DNA from: Bacteroidaceae bacterium
Lineage (GTDB): Bacteria > Bacteroidota > Bacteroidia > Bacteroidales > Bacteroidaceae
Length of the DNA: 64,000 bases
NCBI GenBank assembly: GCA_902362595.1
Contig: CABIXF010000003.1
Location: 63,013-127,012, forward strand
Reading direction: 5' to 3'
The notes under the pieces were generated by a model, which did not search any database, was not told the origin of the DNA, and worked only from the letters and a program-made list of their open reading frames with translations. Position 1 is the first letter of the stretch. The number at the start of each line of letters is the position of its first letter. Below are positions 40,235 through 49,189 of this stretch, piece after piece. The position numbers and the translations under genes were made by a program.

Positions 40235-40309
40235 CGGGGTGTAGCGCAGTCCGGTTAGCGCACCTGCTTTGGGAGCAGGGGGTCGTGGGTTCGAATCCCG
40301 CTACCCCGA
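40235..40309 (+). tRNA. tRNA-Pro (anticodon UGG), copy 2
   Basis: Identical in all 75 bases to copy 1, which ends 35 nt upstream; the spacers differ. Both are probably on one transcript ended by the hairpin at 40321. Exact identity suggests recent tandem duplication or gene conversion. Confidence 0.95.
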
Positions 40310-40320
40310 CAAGAAGAAAG

Positions 40321-40354
40321 GCAATTTATCTGACATGATAAGTTGCTTTTTTTA
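40321..40354 (+). terminator. Terminator after the tRNA-Pro pair
   Basis: GCAATTTATC (40321-40330), loop TGACAT, GATAAGTTGC (40337-40346), with one U-G pair, followed by TTTTTTT. It lies 11 nt beyond tRNA copy 2 and also faces the convergent hypothetical gene. Confidence 0.8.
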
Positions 40355-40366
40355 TTTTTCATATTG

Positions 40367-40795
40367 TCAGATTGCCAAAAACATCGATATTCCCGTTTCA
40401 ATATTCGCCTGAACATTGCCATTAGCAACAAGAAAATAATGCACAAAACAGTTTGCAGCTTCCAAACGAACCACCATCCGCGAAATAATTTGCGGAAAAT
40501 TTTCTTCACTCAATAACTCTCGTTCGTAAAAAAGCCAAAGAGTTTTCCCTAATCTATAAGCCTTTACATATTTCAGCATAGCATTTACTCTTTCAGCCAA
40601 GTCCTGAAGTGGCATGCTCCTTCCCGACTCACCGTCACACACACAAGGAACAGAAATATTCAAAAAATCTTCATCTTCACTATTGGGAATATAAAGAAGA
40701 TTAGTACCTTCACAACTAAAGCCATACCCCATCTCGTCTGTTTTTATTAATGAAAAACCCAACTGCTTAAATGCATCAAGTATCTTTTCTTTCAT
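40367..40795 (-). CDS. Hypothetical protein, possible YbjN/secretion-chaperone-like fold
   Basis: 142 residues, soluble, no signal. It opens MKEKILDAFKQLGFSLIKTDEMGYGFSCEG, has a strand-rich centre (NLLYIPNSEDEDFLNISVPCV) and ends with a helix followed by LVANGNVQANIETGISMFLAI. This alpha/beta order recalls YbjN and type III chaperone-like folds, but I do not recognise the family with confidence. It faces the tRNA-Pro pair and lies beside an AT-rich gap, so it may be accessory. Confidence 0.6.
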   Translation of the reverse strand: MKEKILDAFKQLGFSLIKTDEMGYGFSCEGTNLLYIPNSEDEDFLNISVPCVCDGESGRSMPLQDLAERVNAMLKYVKAYRLGKTLWLFYERELLSEENFPQIISRMVVRLEAANCFVHYFLVANGNVQANIETGISMFLAI

Positions 40796-41300
40796 AGTTG
40801 TTTATTTTGTAATAAATGTTTATGTTAATTCAAATAATCGACTTTACTTCTTTATTTCCGCACTGTCGATTCTACGTGCGATTACATATCAAAATACCTT
40901 GTTAGTATCTCTAAAACCCTCTCTGCAACAACGACAAACCATACGTAAACAATCGCATCAATTTTCTTATGTGTAATAATTTAAATTTCCCTTATTTACT
41001 TTATATTCCTAAGAACAAAAAATGAAACCTACCTCCACCTAAAAAACAATTAACTTATATAATATAAAAATATTAAAATATAAATTTAACTTATATAATT
41101 CGAAGATAATGAAACATACACAGAAATGCAACTTACAAAAACACAAATAAAGGCTATCCGTGTTATATTCATGCTCAACTGGTAAAAAAGCACTATCACA
41201 TGGATAGTTATTTTAAACGATTAAGATCAAAATCACCACGAACTCAGAGAACTTATACGACTATAAAACAAGTTTATACAACATAATGCCCCACCAAGCA
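40796..41300. other. AT-rich intergenic stretch without a supportable gene
   Basis: About 500 bp, clearly more AT-rich than its surroundings. It holds two copies of TTAACTTATATAAT, at 41050-41063 and 41088-41101, and the matching arms CTATCC (about 41154) and GGATAG (about 41202). Two tiny plus-strand ORFs occur, 41126-41185 (19 codons) and 41200-41286 (28 codons), in different frames; they may be remnants of a decayed gene but have no support. Otherwise I see nothing. Confidence 0.5.
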
Positions 41301-41840
41301 TCACATGGCAACTTTTTGAAATAAATATACATCTTGATACGATACACCTATCCGTATCCAATCTTTCAGAATCGCACATTCCACGTAACCTGCGGATAAG
41401 AACAATTTTCTACTTGCCACATTCCCCGCCGGGATATAGGCATATAACTGATGCAAACCAAGCTGCTTAAAGCAATGAGCCTCCATCAAATCGAGGGCCT
41501 TTCCTGCTATCCCCTTTCCCCTCAAGTCTTTCCGTATAACCAGCCCTACCTCCGCACGATTATGGCGCACATCAAACGAAAATACATCAATGATACCCGC
41601 CACTTCACACTCTCCTTGTACAATCATTAAGCGCAACTGTCCATCGACATATAAATTATTTTGGTTCTCAGCTATATAACGTTTCAGCTGAAAGCGAGAA
41701 TAAGGACCGGTAGCTGTCCCTAATTCCCAAAGTTCAGCATCATTCTCAAAAGATAGAATTACCTCCAAATCTTCCGGCTCCGGCGCCCTGAGCCTAATAG
41801 TCTCTTTATTCTCCATAAGCCACTCATTTTTGGTCTCCAT
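41301..41840 (-). CDS. GNAT-family acetyltransferase (RimJ/RimL type)
   Basis: 179 residues. IRLRAPEPEDLEVILSFEND is the standard start of RimJ-like GNATs, and the acetyl-CoA loop is VIRKDLRGKGIAGKALDLM; LFLSAGYVECA is motif B. The closest theme is acetylation of amines on protein N-termini, amino-sugars or polyamines; the substrate is not clear. The listed start overlaps the upstream gene by 17 bp; the in-frame ATG at 41816 (MENKETIRL) would avoid overlap and keeps the whole domain. Confidence 0.87.
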   Translation of the reverse strand: METKNEWLMENKETIRLRAPEPEDLEVILSFENDAELWELGTATGPYSRFQLKRYIAENQNNLYVDGQLRLMIVQGECEVAGIIDVFSFDVRHNRAEVGLVIRKDLRGKGIAGKALDLMEAHCFKQLGLHQLYAYIPAGNVASRKLFLSAGYVECAILKDWIRIGVSYQDVYLFQKVAM

Positions 41841-42288
41841 CTATCTCCAAATCCAGTTCCCGCATCAACCTTCTACGCCCCGGCACACAAAAAAGCGAAG
41901 CTACCAACAGCATTCCCACACACAACAAACTTGTCAGATTAAGCGTTGTATAATATACTGTCAGATTAAACAATACCGGAGCCCCTAGCATAGCCAGCCG
42001 AATTTCACACCAGCGACGATAGCTCACCAGTGCTTCCGGTAATGACAACTGCCGCACATAGCGTGTCAATGAAAGGCTGAACATACGTAACGAAAGAGGT
42101 ATCAGACAGACAGCCAACAAAATGCCCACCGTCTGAAGGATATATTCTGCTCGCACATCACCCACCAAGCTACCCTGAGGAAAAACATCTGTTTCATACA
42201 ACACACACCATACGACAGCAAAAATCCACCACAAGGCAAACTCTACTTCCAACAACCGAAGCAAACAAGATATTTTCTTTTCCATCAC
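41824..42288 (-). CDS. Four-span membrane protein, unknown function
   Basis: 154 residues with four hydrophobic segments (about 12-32, 48-68, 98-116, 119-136) and a charged C-terminal tail MRELDLEIDGDQK. No family is recognised. It is 9 bp after recR and overlaps the acetyltransferase gene, so the three are probably one operon. Confidence 0.75.
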   Translation of the reverse strand: MMEKKISCLLRLLEVEFALWWIFAVVWCVLYETDVFPQGSLVGDVRAEYILQTVGILLAVCLIPLSLRMFSLSLTRYVRQLSLPEALVSYRRWCEIRLAMLGAPVLFNLTVYYTTLNLTSLLCVGMLLVASLFCVPGRRRLMRELDLEIDGDQK

Positions 42289-42297
42289 ACATTCTTT

Positions 42298-42915
42298 TTA
42301 AATGGTTCCTGTAAAAGCGACACGATTCACGATAGACCGCCCTAACGTCACTTCATCTGTATACTGCAATTCATCACCAATAGATATCCCCCTGGCAATC
42401 ATGGTTATTTTCACCTCACAACCTGCCAGTTTACGAAAAATATAGAAATTGGTCGTATCGCCTTCCATGGTAGAACTCAATGCCAGAATGACCTCCTTGA
42501 CCGTACCTTCCTTGACACGGTTTACCAAACTCTCGATTTCCAAATCGGAAGGACCTATACCATCCATGGGAGAAATCACGCCCCCAAGCACATGATACAA
42601 CCCATGATACTGCTGGGTATTCTCTACCGCCATCACGTCGCGTATATTTTCTACCACACATACAGTCGTTGCATCACGCAAAGGGTTAGAACAGATACGG
42701 CACACGTCGGTGTCGGAAATATTGTGACACACCTTACAATATTTTACTTCTTTCTTTAAAGTGGAAATCGCATTGCTGAAAGCTTCCACCGTAGCATTAT
42801 CCTGGCGTAACAGATGCAGTACCAGACGCATGGCAGTTTTCCGCCCGATTCCAGGAAGTTTAGCAAACTCTCCCACTGCCTTTTCCAGCAAAACTGAAGG
42901 ATATTGTTGATTCAT
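42298..42915 (-). CDS. recR: Recombination protein RecR
   Basis: Works with RecO and RecF to load RecA on gapped DNA. The N-terminal helix-hairpin-helix ([17 protein letters not shown]), zinc finger ([16 protein letters not shown]) and Toprim domain ([16 protein letters not shown] ... [10 protein letters not shown]) occur in order, and the C-terminus holds [19 protein letters not shown]. Length 205 is normal. Confidence 0.97.
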   Translation of the reverse strand: MNQQYPSVLLEKAVGEFAKLPGIGRKTAMRLVLHLLRQDNATVEAFSNAISTLKKEVKYCKVCHNISDTDVCRICSNPLRDATTVCVVENIRDVMAVENTQQYHGLYHVLGGVISPMDGIGPSDLEIESLVNRVKEGTVKEVILALSSTMEGDTTNFYIFRKLAGCEVKITMIARGISIGDELQYTDEVTLGRSIVNRVAFTGTI

Positions 42916-42995
42916 TCTTTATGATTACTTTTCTTACAAAAGGCAAAAATACAGATAAAATCCTTTAGCTGTATGCGGCAAAAGAGAAAAACAAT

Positions 42996-43003
42996 TACCT
43001 TTG
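42996..43003 (+). promoter_or_regulatory. -7 element of the EngB gene
   Basis: TACCTTTG lies 24 nt before the ATG at 43028, so the start site falls just upstream of that codon and inside or beyond the alternative GTG/ATG-rich 5' extension. Supports the 43028 start. Confidence 0.5.
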
Positions 43004-43027
43004 TATCAAACAACTCAAATTCGACCT

Positions 43028-43639
43028 ATGGACATTACCAGCGCAGAGTTTGTCGTAAGCAACTCACGGGCCGACATGTGCCCCCAAACCCATTTACCGG
43101 AATACGCCTTTATCGGACGCTCCAACGTGGGAAAATCAAGTCTCATCAACATGCTGACCAAAAATCCCAAACTGGCCATGACCTCATCTACGCCAGGAAA
43201 GACTTTGCTTATCAATCATTTTCTGATCAACAAAGAATGGTATCTAGTCGACCTTCCTGGATATGGCTATGCACAGCGGGGAAAAAAAATGATGGAAAAA
43301 ATCCAAAAACTCATCGAATACTATGTACTCGATCGGGAACAATTGACCTGCCTCTTCGTCCTCGTAGATAGCCGACTTGACCCACAACGTATTGATTTAG
43401 AATTTATTGAATGGTTAGGAGAAAATGGAATTCCTTTTGCACTGATTTTTACCAAAGCTGACAAACAAAGTGCCGGAAAAACCAAAGTCAACGTCAACCG
43501 TTATCTGGAGAAACTGAAAGAACAATGGGAAGAGCTTCCCCCTTATTTTGTATCCTCTTCAGAAAACAAAATTGGACGAGAAGAGATTCTGAATTATATC
43601 GAACAGATTAACCATTCGATCAAAGAACAGGCAGAATAA
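43028..43639 (+). CDS. engB: Ribosome-biogenesis GTPase EngB (YihA/YsxC)
   Basis: GTPase needed for 50S assembly. G1 is [12 protein letters not shown]2 TPGKT, G3 DLPGYGYA, G4 TKAD, G5 in VSSSENK. 203 residues from 43028; the in-frame extension from 43001 lies in the promoter region. It is transcribed divergently from recR and ends at a perfect hairpin terminator. Confidence 0.96.
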   Translation: MDITSAEFVVSNSRADMCPQTHLPEYAFIGRSNVGKSSLINMLTKNPKLAMTSSTPGKTLLINHFLINKEWYLVDLPGYGYAQRGKKMMEKIQKLIEYYVLDREQLTCLFVLVDSRLDPQRIDLEFIEWLGENGIPFALIFTKADKQSAGKTKVNVNRYLEKLKEQWEELPPYFVSSSENKIGREEILNYIEQINHSIKEQAE

Positions 43640-43643
43640 AAGG

Positions 43644-43686
43644 ATCTCCTCAAAATGGCATAAGTCACTTTGAGGAGATTTTATTT
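43644..43686 (+). terminator. Terminator after engB
   Basis: ATCTCCTCAAA (43644-43654) and TTTGAGGAGAT (43669-43679) form a perfect 11-bp stem with a 14-nt loop, followed by TTTATTTT. It may also stop the convergent lipoprotein gene. Confidence 0.85.
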
Positions 43687-43703
43687 TACAGACAACTCAA
43701 TCA

Positions 43704-44492
43704 TCAACGGGAGAATCCGATGTTCCCATTCTTATCTATATCCAGATGTACATTATAGCATGATGCCCCATCGGGAATACAAAGTGTTGCCACATAACGA
43801 TAACCTTTCCCGTCTACCCTTACAAAATCCATATCACTTAGAATGGCATTACTCAGGAAATCTGCTGGCACCACCCGTTCAAACATTTCTTTCTTGATAT
43901 CCTTGGAAAACAAGCGTTCCTTCCCTTTGTACACACAAATATGAATAATGTTGTCGTAGTATATATTCTCCACCGGAAGTCCTTCCTCACTGATACTCAG
44001 CAGGGTCACCCTTTTCTTGGTAGGATTAATATAGGCATATCCACGATAACGTTCTCCGTCATAAAGAATGACCGAATCCTTCTCAAAAACTTCGCTTTCA
44101 GTTTCACGGACCGGTACCACCGTTCCAAAAGAAAGCGTATCCGATTCGGCTTTATGCAAACTCACCACCTCCCCAATCGATGTCCGATAACGCAGGCTAT
44201 ACACTTTCTGCTCTTCAATAAGATAATGAATGGGCTGTGCACTATATACAATCATCGTATCATGACGTATCGTAAACGGCATAGGAGCATTTATCTGACT
44301 GGAATAATAAATACTGTCACCCTGAACCTTGAACAAAGGCGCTTCTGTATTATCATCCAACCAGATGCCTTGTAACAACCGCATGGCCTCACGGTCTTCC
44401 ACCTGCTCTTCCGCTCCTTTCTGCTGAGGAGACATACATCCCCACATGAACCCTATCCCCCCAAGAAGCATTATCAAGCCTGATTTCTTCAT
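43704..44492 (-). CDS. Predicted lipoprotein, DUF4738-like
   Basis: 262 residues with lipobox ending at Cys19 (GFMWGC) after a short signal. The mature region begins REAMRLLQGIWLDDNTEAPLF, a form of the WLDD-type opening seen in Bacteroidales envelope lipoproteins such as DUF4738, and ends with VHLDIDKNGNIGFSR. The family name is tentative. It ends near the engB terminator and starts 20 bp after the ugd stop. Confidence 0.7.
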   Translation of the reverse strand: MKKSGLIMLLGGIGFMWGCMSPQQKGAEEQVEDREAMRLLQGIWLDDNTEAPLFKVQGDSIYYSSQINAPMPFTIRHDTMIVYSAQPIHYLIEEQKVYSLRYRTSIGEVVSLHKAESDTLSFGTVVPVRETESEVFEKDSVILYDGERYRGYAYINPTKKRVTLLSISEEGLPVENIYYDNIIHICVYKGKERLFSKDIKKEMFERVVPADFLSNAILSDMDFVRVDGKGYRYVATLCIPDGASCYNVHLDIDKNGNIGFSR

Positions 44493-44512
44493 GTGTCAAT
44501 GAATCTATAAAT

Positions 44513-45826
44513 TTATTTTCCGATGCAATAGTAAGCTATTCCCAATTCAGAGAGTTCCTGCATGTCATAAATATTTCGCCCGTCAAAAATGACCGGATGG
44601 TTCATCGTTTTTTTGATAACTCCCCAAGCCGGCAAACGGAATTCTTTCCATTCCGTCACCATCAGCAAAGCATCTGCATCCAGCAGAGCATCATACATAT
44701 CACGCGCATAGTAAATGCTATCTCCCAGCCGACGACGAGCTTCATCCATAGCCGCAGGATCGTAAGCCCTGATCTGACAGCCGGCTTCTTTTAGCTTTTT
44801 AGTCAACACCAAAGCTGGAGCCTCCCGCATATCGTCTGTTTCCGGTTTAAAAGCCAATCCCCATAAAGCAACCGTCTTCCCTTTCAAATCACCTTGATAA
44901 TACTTACTGAGTTTACGGAATAGAATATCTTTCTGATCTTCATTGACAGCCTCCACCATTTTCAATACCCGCATGGAGTAACCGTGTTCTTCGGCTGTCT
45001 TGATTAAAGCCTTTACATCTTTCGGGAAGCAAGAGCCCCCGTAACCGCATCCCGGATAAAGAAACTTACGTCCGATACGGGTATCCGAACCCAATCCGCT
45101 ACGTACCATGTTTACATCCGCTCCCACAAGTTCACATAAATTGGCTATGTCATTCATAAAACTAATTCGCGTAGCCAACATCGAATTGGCCGCATACTTT
45201 GTCATTTCTGCAGATGGAATATCCATAAAAATCACCCGGAAATTGTTCAGCAAGAAAGGACGATAAAGCTTGCTCATCAAATTACGGGCACGCTCCGACT
45301 CCACACCTACCACCACACGGTCGGGAGTCATAAAGTCGTTGATTGCATTCCCTTCTTTGAGAAATTCCGGATTGGAAGCCACATCAAAGTCAATGGATAC
45401 CCCGCGACGGTCCAGTTCCTCACGAATCACGGTTTTCACTTTTTGTGCCGTCCCCACCGGCACCGTACTCTTCGTCACTACCAGTACATATTTCTTCATG
45501 CAACGGCCAATGGTACGAGCCACCTCGAGCACATACTGCAAATCAGCACTTCCATCTTCATTAGGTGGAGTACCTACAGCACTAAACACAATAGACACCT
45601 CGTCCAGACAATCGGCCAGCGAAGTAGTAAACCGTAAACGCCCGGCTTTGACATTTCGCTGTACCATATCTTCGAGTCCTGGCTCATAGATAGGAATCTG
45701 CCCGTTCTTCAATGCAGCGATTTTTTCTTCATTCGTATCTACACAAATAACATTCGCCCCAGTTTCTGCAAAACATGTCCCCGATACCAAACCTACATAT
45801 CCGGTCCCAACAATTGCTATATTCAT
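44513..45826 (-). CDS. ugd: UDP-glucose 6-dehydrogenase (UDP-glucose/GDP-mannose dehydrogenase family)
   Basis: Oxidises UDP-glucose to UDP-glucuronate with two NAD+. It starts MNIAIVGTGYVGLVSG, the NAD loop, and the catalytic Cys lies in YPGCGYGGSCFPKDVKALI. LKMVEAVNEDQ and VALWGLAFKPETDDMREAPAL follow in the C-terminal domain. The ATG at 45826 is chosen; an ORF extension to 45961 runs over the promoter and the start of the divergent gene. Provides precursors for capsule or exopolysaccharide; this product is family-based inference. Confidence 0.95.
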   Translation of the reverse strand: MNIAIVGTGYVGLVSGTCFAETGANVICVDTNEEKIAALKNGQIPIYEPGLEDMVQRNVKAGRLRFTTSLADCLDEVSIVFSAVGTPPNEDGSADLQYVLEVARTIGRCMKKYVLVVTKSTVPVGTAQKVKTVIREELDRRGVSIDFDVASNPEFLKEGNAINDFMTPDRVVVGVESERARNLMSKLYRPFLLNNFRVIFMDIPSAEMTKYAANSMLATRISFMNDIANLCELVGADVNMVRSGLGSDTRIGRKFLYPGCGYGGSCFPKDVKALIKTAEEHGYSMRVLKMVEAVNEDQKDILFRKLSKYYQGDLKGKTVALWGLAFKPETDDMREAPALVLTKKLKEAGCQIRAYDPAAMDEARRRLGDSIYYARDMYDALLDADALLMVTEWKEFRLPAWGVIKKTMNHPVIFDGRNIYDMQELSELGIAYYCIGK

Positions 45827-45859
45827 GATGATTAAAGTATTTCTTGCATTTTTCCCCGA

Positions 45860-45887
45860 CAAAATTACAACAAATTTGAATTCAAAT
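45860..45887. promoter_or_regulatory. ugd -7 element with adjacent 14-bp palindrome
   Basis: On the minus strand TAATTTTG (45867-45860) lies 34 nt before the ugd ATG. Just upstream of it on that strand, ATTTGAATTCAAAT (45874-45887) is a perfect 14-bp palindrome, as expected for a dimeric regulator or as a chance AT-rich repeat. Confidence 0.45.
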
Positions 45888-45933
45888 CGAAAAATGCCCG
45901 CCGAAAGATAACCCTCATAAGAGAAAAATGTAT

Positions 45934-45941
45934 TAATTTTG
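45934..45941 (+). promoter_or_regulatory. -7-like element directly in front of the HU/SPOR gene
   Basis: TAATTTTG ends only 4 nt before the ATG at 45946, so transcription from it would give a leaderless or nearly leaderless mRNA. No TTTG at -33. Confidence 0.4.
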
Positions 45942-45945
45942 CAAT

Positions 45946-47085
45946 ATGATTGAATTAGCAAAACATATAGAAGTACTATTGCTGGAAAACGACTGCGTCA
46001 TTGTCCCGGGCCTAGGAGGCTTTATTGCACACAGACGTCAGGCTTCTTTCTCAGAGCACACAGGAGAATTCCAGCCTCCTCTCCGTACCATCGGATTCAA
46101 TCCTCAACTGGTTATGAACGACGGATTGCTTGTACAGTCGTACATGCAGGCATACAATACAGACTTTCCCGACGCTACACGACGAATTGAAAAGATTGTT
46201 ACCGAAATGAAAGATCAGCTTTACCAGCAAGGCCAGGTAGAGCTTAAAAACGTGGGTACAATTTATTACAACATGAATGGAGGTTACGCCTTTGAACCGG
46301 CAACTTCCTCGTTTTTTACTCCAAGCTTATACGGTCTGGAAAGTTTCACGCTTTCAGCACTTCAACCGATTACGAAACCTTCTGGCTCAGAAAAAGTTCT
46401 TCCGGAAATAAAGGTCTCTCACAAGAAACATATTTCCGTACGCCATTGGGCACGTAACATAGTAGCCGTAGCAGCTGCCGTCTGCCTGTTTTTCATTCTT
46501 TCTGTACCGGTAGAAAACACCTATATGGACGATGCGAACTATGCTTCCCTTGGATCAGTCAGCATGTTTGATGCCATCCGCAACCAATCGGTTGCCACCA
46601 GCATACAAACCCATCAGACAGCTAAATCTCAGAAAGCAATCCAAAAGCAACAGAGCGGTGAAAAAAGAGTTCGCAACAACATCAACACCCTCAAACCTGT
46701 AGTAATTAAAACGGAAAAAGTAGCTGCGGATCCTACCGTAGTAAACACCACGAAGAAAAAATCCAAAGCTGTACAGGCTTCCTCCGTAAGAACAAAGGCA
46801 AAAGTTGCGGCTGAAGCTACTCCAAAACAAAATCCGATACAACCTACAGCCAATAAGAAAAAAACTTATATTATTGTAGCCAGCCTGACAACTGCCAGTG
46901 ACGCGCAAAAGGAACTGAAGAAACTCCAACAAAAAGGTTATAAAGACTGTCAGGTACTGGAAACCGACGGACGATTCCGTATTGCATTGGCAAGCTATAC
47001 AAATGCGGGCGATGCATATAAAAAGGTACAAAATTTGCGTAACCAGGAGGAATTTAAAAGTGCCTGGGTTTTCACTTCAAAATAA
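45946..47085 (+). CDS. HU-CCDC81-like DNA-binding domain protein with membrane span and SPOR domain
   Basis: 379 residues. The N-terminal ~130 residues (IEVLLLENDCVIVPGLGGFI, then GQVELKNVGTIYYN) match the prokaryotic HU-CCDC81 domain pair of Bacteroidota. A membrane span follows (about 165-187, NIVAVAAAVCLFFILSVPV), then a Lys/Gln/Thr-rich linker, and a C-terminal SPOR domain (about 300-378, YIIVASLTTASDAQKELKKL, GRFRIALASYTN) that binds denuded peptidoglycan. The protein therefore joins an HU-like cytoplasmic domain to the septal wall. Role is inferred. Confidence 0.86.
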   Translation: MIELAKHIEVLLLENDCVIVPGLGGFIAHRRQASFSEHTGEFQPPLRTIGFNPQLVMNDGLLVQSYMQAYNTDFPDATRRIEKIVTEMKDQLYQQGQVELKNVGTIYYNMNGGYAFEPATSSFFTPSLYGLESFTLSALQPITKPSGSEKVLPEIKVSHKKHISVRHWARNIVAVAAAVCLFFILSVPVENTYMDDANYASLGSVSMFDAIRNQSVATSIQTHQTAKSQKAIQKQQSGEKRVRNNINTLKPVVIKTEKVAADPTVVNTTKKKSKAVQASSVRTKAKVAAEATPKQNPIQPTANKKKTYIIVASLTTASDAQKELKKLQQKGYKDCQVLETDGRFRIALASYTNAGDAYKKVQNLRNQEEFKSAWVFTSK

Positions 47086-47103
47086 ATACGTTTTTTAAAA
47101 CAG

Positions 47104-47643
47104 ATGAAAAGAGTAAGATGCCCCAAATGTGACAATTTCATCCAGTTTGATGAGACTAAATATAAAGAAGGACAGTCACTCGTCTTTATTTGTGACAACT
47201 GCAAGAAACAGTTCAGCATCCGTATCGGCAAGTCCAAACTGAACGCAGCCAACCGCAAAGCTGAGGTGGTGGACGAAAAGGAAGGCGTGCAGGACTTCGG
47301 CAATGTACTGGCCGTAGAGAACGTGTTTGCCTACAAACAGGTGTTGCCGCTGCATGAAGGCGACAACCTCATCGGACGCCGGTGCAAGGGAAACGACATC
47401 GACATTCCCATCGAAAGCAACGACCCGAGCCTGGACCGCCGGCATTGCTACATCAACGTCAAAAAAGACAAACAAGGAAAAATTATTTATACGCTCCGTG
47501 ACAACGACAGCATCACGGGCACTTTTCTGATGAACGAAATACTGGGCCCGAAAGAGCGCGTCCGCATTGAAGACGGAGCCGTCATTACCCTCGGTGCCAC
47601 AACCCTGATTCTGAGAGCGGCAGAAGGACAAACGGAAGAATAA
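47104..47643 (+). CDS. Zinc-ribbon/FHA-domain protein
   Basis: 179 residues. An N-terminal zinc ribbon has two CxxC pairs (RCPKCD and FICDNCKK). An FHA domain (about 75-170) carries LIGRRCKGNDIDIPI, SLDRRHCYINV and LRDNDSITGTFLMNE, typical phosphothreonine-recognition loops. It would bind phosphothreonine proteins. It starts 18 bp after the HU/SPOR gene, suggesting one operon. Ligand unknown. Confidence 0.86.
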   Translation: MKRVRCPKCDNFIQFDETKYKEGQSLVFICDNCKKQFSIRIGKSKLNAANRKAEVVDEKEGVQDFGNVLAVENVFAYKQVLPLHEGDNLIGRRCKGNDIDIPIESNDPSLDRRHCYINVKKDKQGKIIYTLRDNDSITGTFLMNEILGPKERVRIEDGAVITLGATTLILRAAEGQTEE

Positions 47644-47710
47644 CCGCCGCACTTATCTTCGTATATACAATTTAGGATAACTATAACACTAACAAACCTT
47701 TTACTCAATT

Positions 47711-49186
47711 ATGGCTTTTACAAACAACGTAATGATTGTCCGGCACAAACTGCTGGAAAACCTGGTTGCTTTATGGAAAGAAAATCAATTAGTAGAGAAA
47801 ATCGACCGCATTCCTCTGGAACTCAGTCCGCGCCGTTCACAACCGGTGGGACGCTGCTGCATCCACAAGGAACGTGCCGTTACCAAATATAAGTTGCTCC
47901 CACTGCTGGGTTGGGATATGACCGACGAAACGGATGAGCTGACTCCCCTTTCTGAATATGCTCGCAAGACATTGGCACGCAAGGAAAGAATCAAGGAAAA
48001 CATTCTTTGCGTCATCGACGAGGCATGTTCTTCCTGCGTGCAGGTGAACTACGAGGTAAGTAACCTTTGCCGGGGTTGTGTGGCCAGAAGCTGCTACATG
48101 AACTGTCCGAAAGGTGCCGTACATTTCGACAAGAAAACCGGCCAAGCCCATATTGACCACGACAAGTGTATCAGCTGCGGTATCTGCCACAAGAGCTGTC
48201 CGTACCACGCCATCGTGTACATCCCGGTGCCGTGTGAGGAAGCTTGTCCTGTAAAAGCCATCAGCAAAGACGAACATTACATCGAACACATCGACGAAAG
48301 CAAGTGCATCTACTGCGGCAAGTGCCTGAATGCCTGCCCCTTCGGTGCTATCTTCGAAATTTCCCAAGTGTTCGATGTACTGGAAGCCATCCGCAAGGGA
48401 GAACAGGTGATTGCCATCCCGGCTCCTTCGGTATTGGGCCAGTTCAATGCCACCATCGACCAAGTATACGGGGCATTGAAAGAAATCGGTTTTGCCGATG
48501 TGATTGAAGTGGCCGAAGGTGCCATGCATACCACCAGCAACGAAGCGCACGAACTGCTGGAGAAACTGGAAGAAGGACAGAAATTCATGACTACTTCCTG
48601 CTGTCCGTCGTACATCGAGCTGGTCAACAAACACATTCCGGCCATGAAGCCTTACGTATCCAGCACCGGCTCTCCGATGTATTATGCAGCCCGCATCGCT
48701 AAACAGAAATACCCGAATGCCAAAGTAGTCTTCATCGGTCCGTGTATCGCCAAACGAAAAGAAGCACAGCGCGACGAATGTGTGGACTACGTGCTGACCT
48801 TCGAAGAACTTCATCCGATGTTCCGCGGACTGGGCATCGAACTGGAAAAAGCCAATCCGTATAAGGTGGCCTACGAATCTGTCTGCGAGGCACACGGATT
48901 TGCACAGGCTGGCGGTGTGGCCGGAGCAGTGAAAGCTTACTTGGGTCCGAAAGCCAACGGCATCAAAATCATGCAGTTCTCCGACTTCACGAAGAAGAAC
49001 ATCGGGGTGCTCCGTGCATACGCCAAGACGGGTAAGGTAGACGCCCAGTTCATTGAAATGATGGCCTGCGAAGGCGGATGCGTGACCGGTCCGAGCGCAC
49101 ACAATGACCCGGTATCCGGCAAACGCCAATTGAACCAGGATTTGCTGAAACGTACCCTCAAGTACGAAAACAGCAATCAGGAATAA
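47711..49186 (+). CDS. [FeFe]-hydrogenase catalytic subunit, group-B-like
   Basis: 491 residues. The three H-cluster motifs are TSCCPSY (Cys297/Cys298), FIGPCIAKRKEAQ (Cys345) and MMACEGGCVTGP (Cys453, Cys457); all H-cluster ligands are present. GPCIAK and GGCxxGP in place of group A's MPCxxK and GGCxxGGG place it in group B, by established motif classification. N-terminal clusters include C153-C156-C159-C163 and C199-C202-C205-C209 (4Fe-4S), plus Cys49/50, 100, 106, 109, 120, 123, 128, 132. It is first in a cluster with hydE, hydG and hydF. Likely evolves or oxidises H2; redox partner unknown. No membrane or NADH-binding subunit is adjacent. Confidence 0.92.
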   Translation: MAFTNNVMIVRHKLLENLVALWKENQLVEKIDRIPLELSPRRSQPVGRCCIHKERAVTKYKLLPLLGWDMTDETDELTPLSEYARKTLARKERIKENILCVIDEACSSCVQVNYEVSNLCRGCVARSCYMNCPKGAVHFDKKTGQAHIDHDKCISCGICHKSCPYHAIVYIPVPCEEACPVKAISKDEHYIEHIDESKCIYCGKCLNACPFGAIFEISQVFDVLEAIRKGEQVIAIPAPSVLGQFNATIDQVYGALKEIGFADVIEVAEGAMHTTSNEAHELLEKLEEGQKFMTTSCCPSYIELVNKHIPAMKPYVSSTGSPMYYAARIAKQKYPNAKVVFIGPCIAKRKEAQRDECVDYVLTFEELHPMFRGLGIELEKANPYKVAYESVCEAHGFAQAGGVAGAVKAYLGPKANGIKIMQFSDFTKKNIGVLRAYAKTGKVDAQFIEMMACEGGCVTGPSAHNDPVSGKRQLNQDLLKRTLKYENSNQE

Positions 49187-49189
49187 TCC

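Noticed and set aside
41126..41286. Two mini ORFs (19 and 28 codons) in the AT-rich gap
   Set aside because: Different frames, too short, no ribosome site or homology that I can see; at most remnants.
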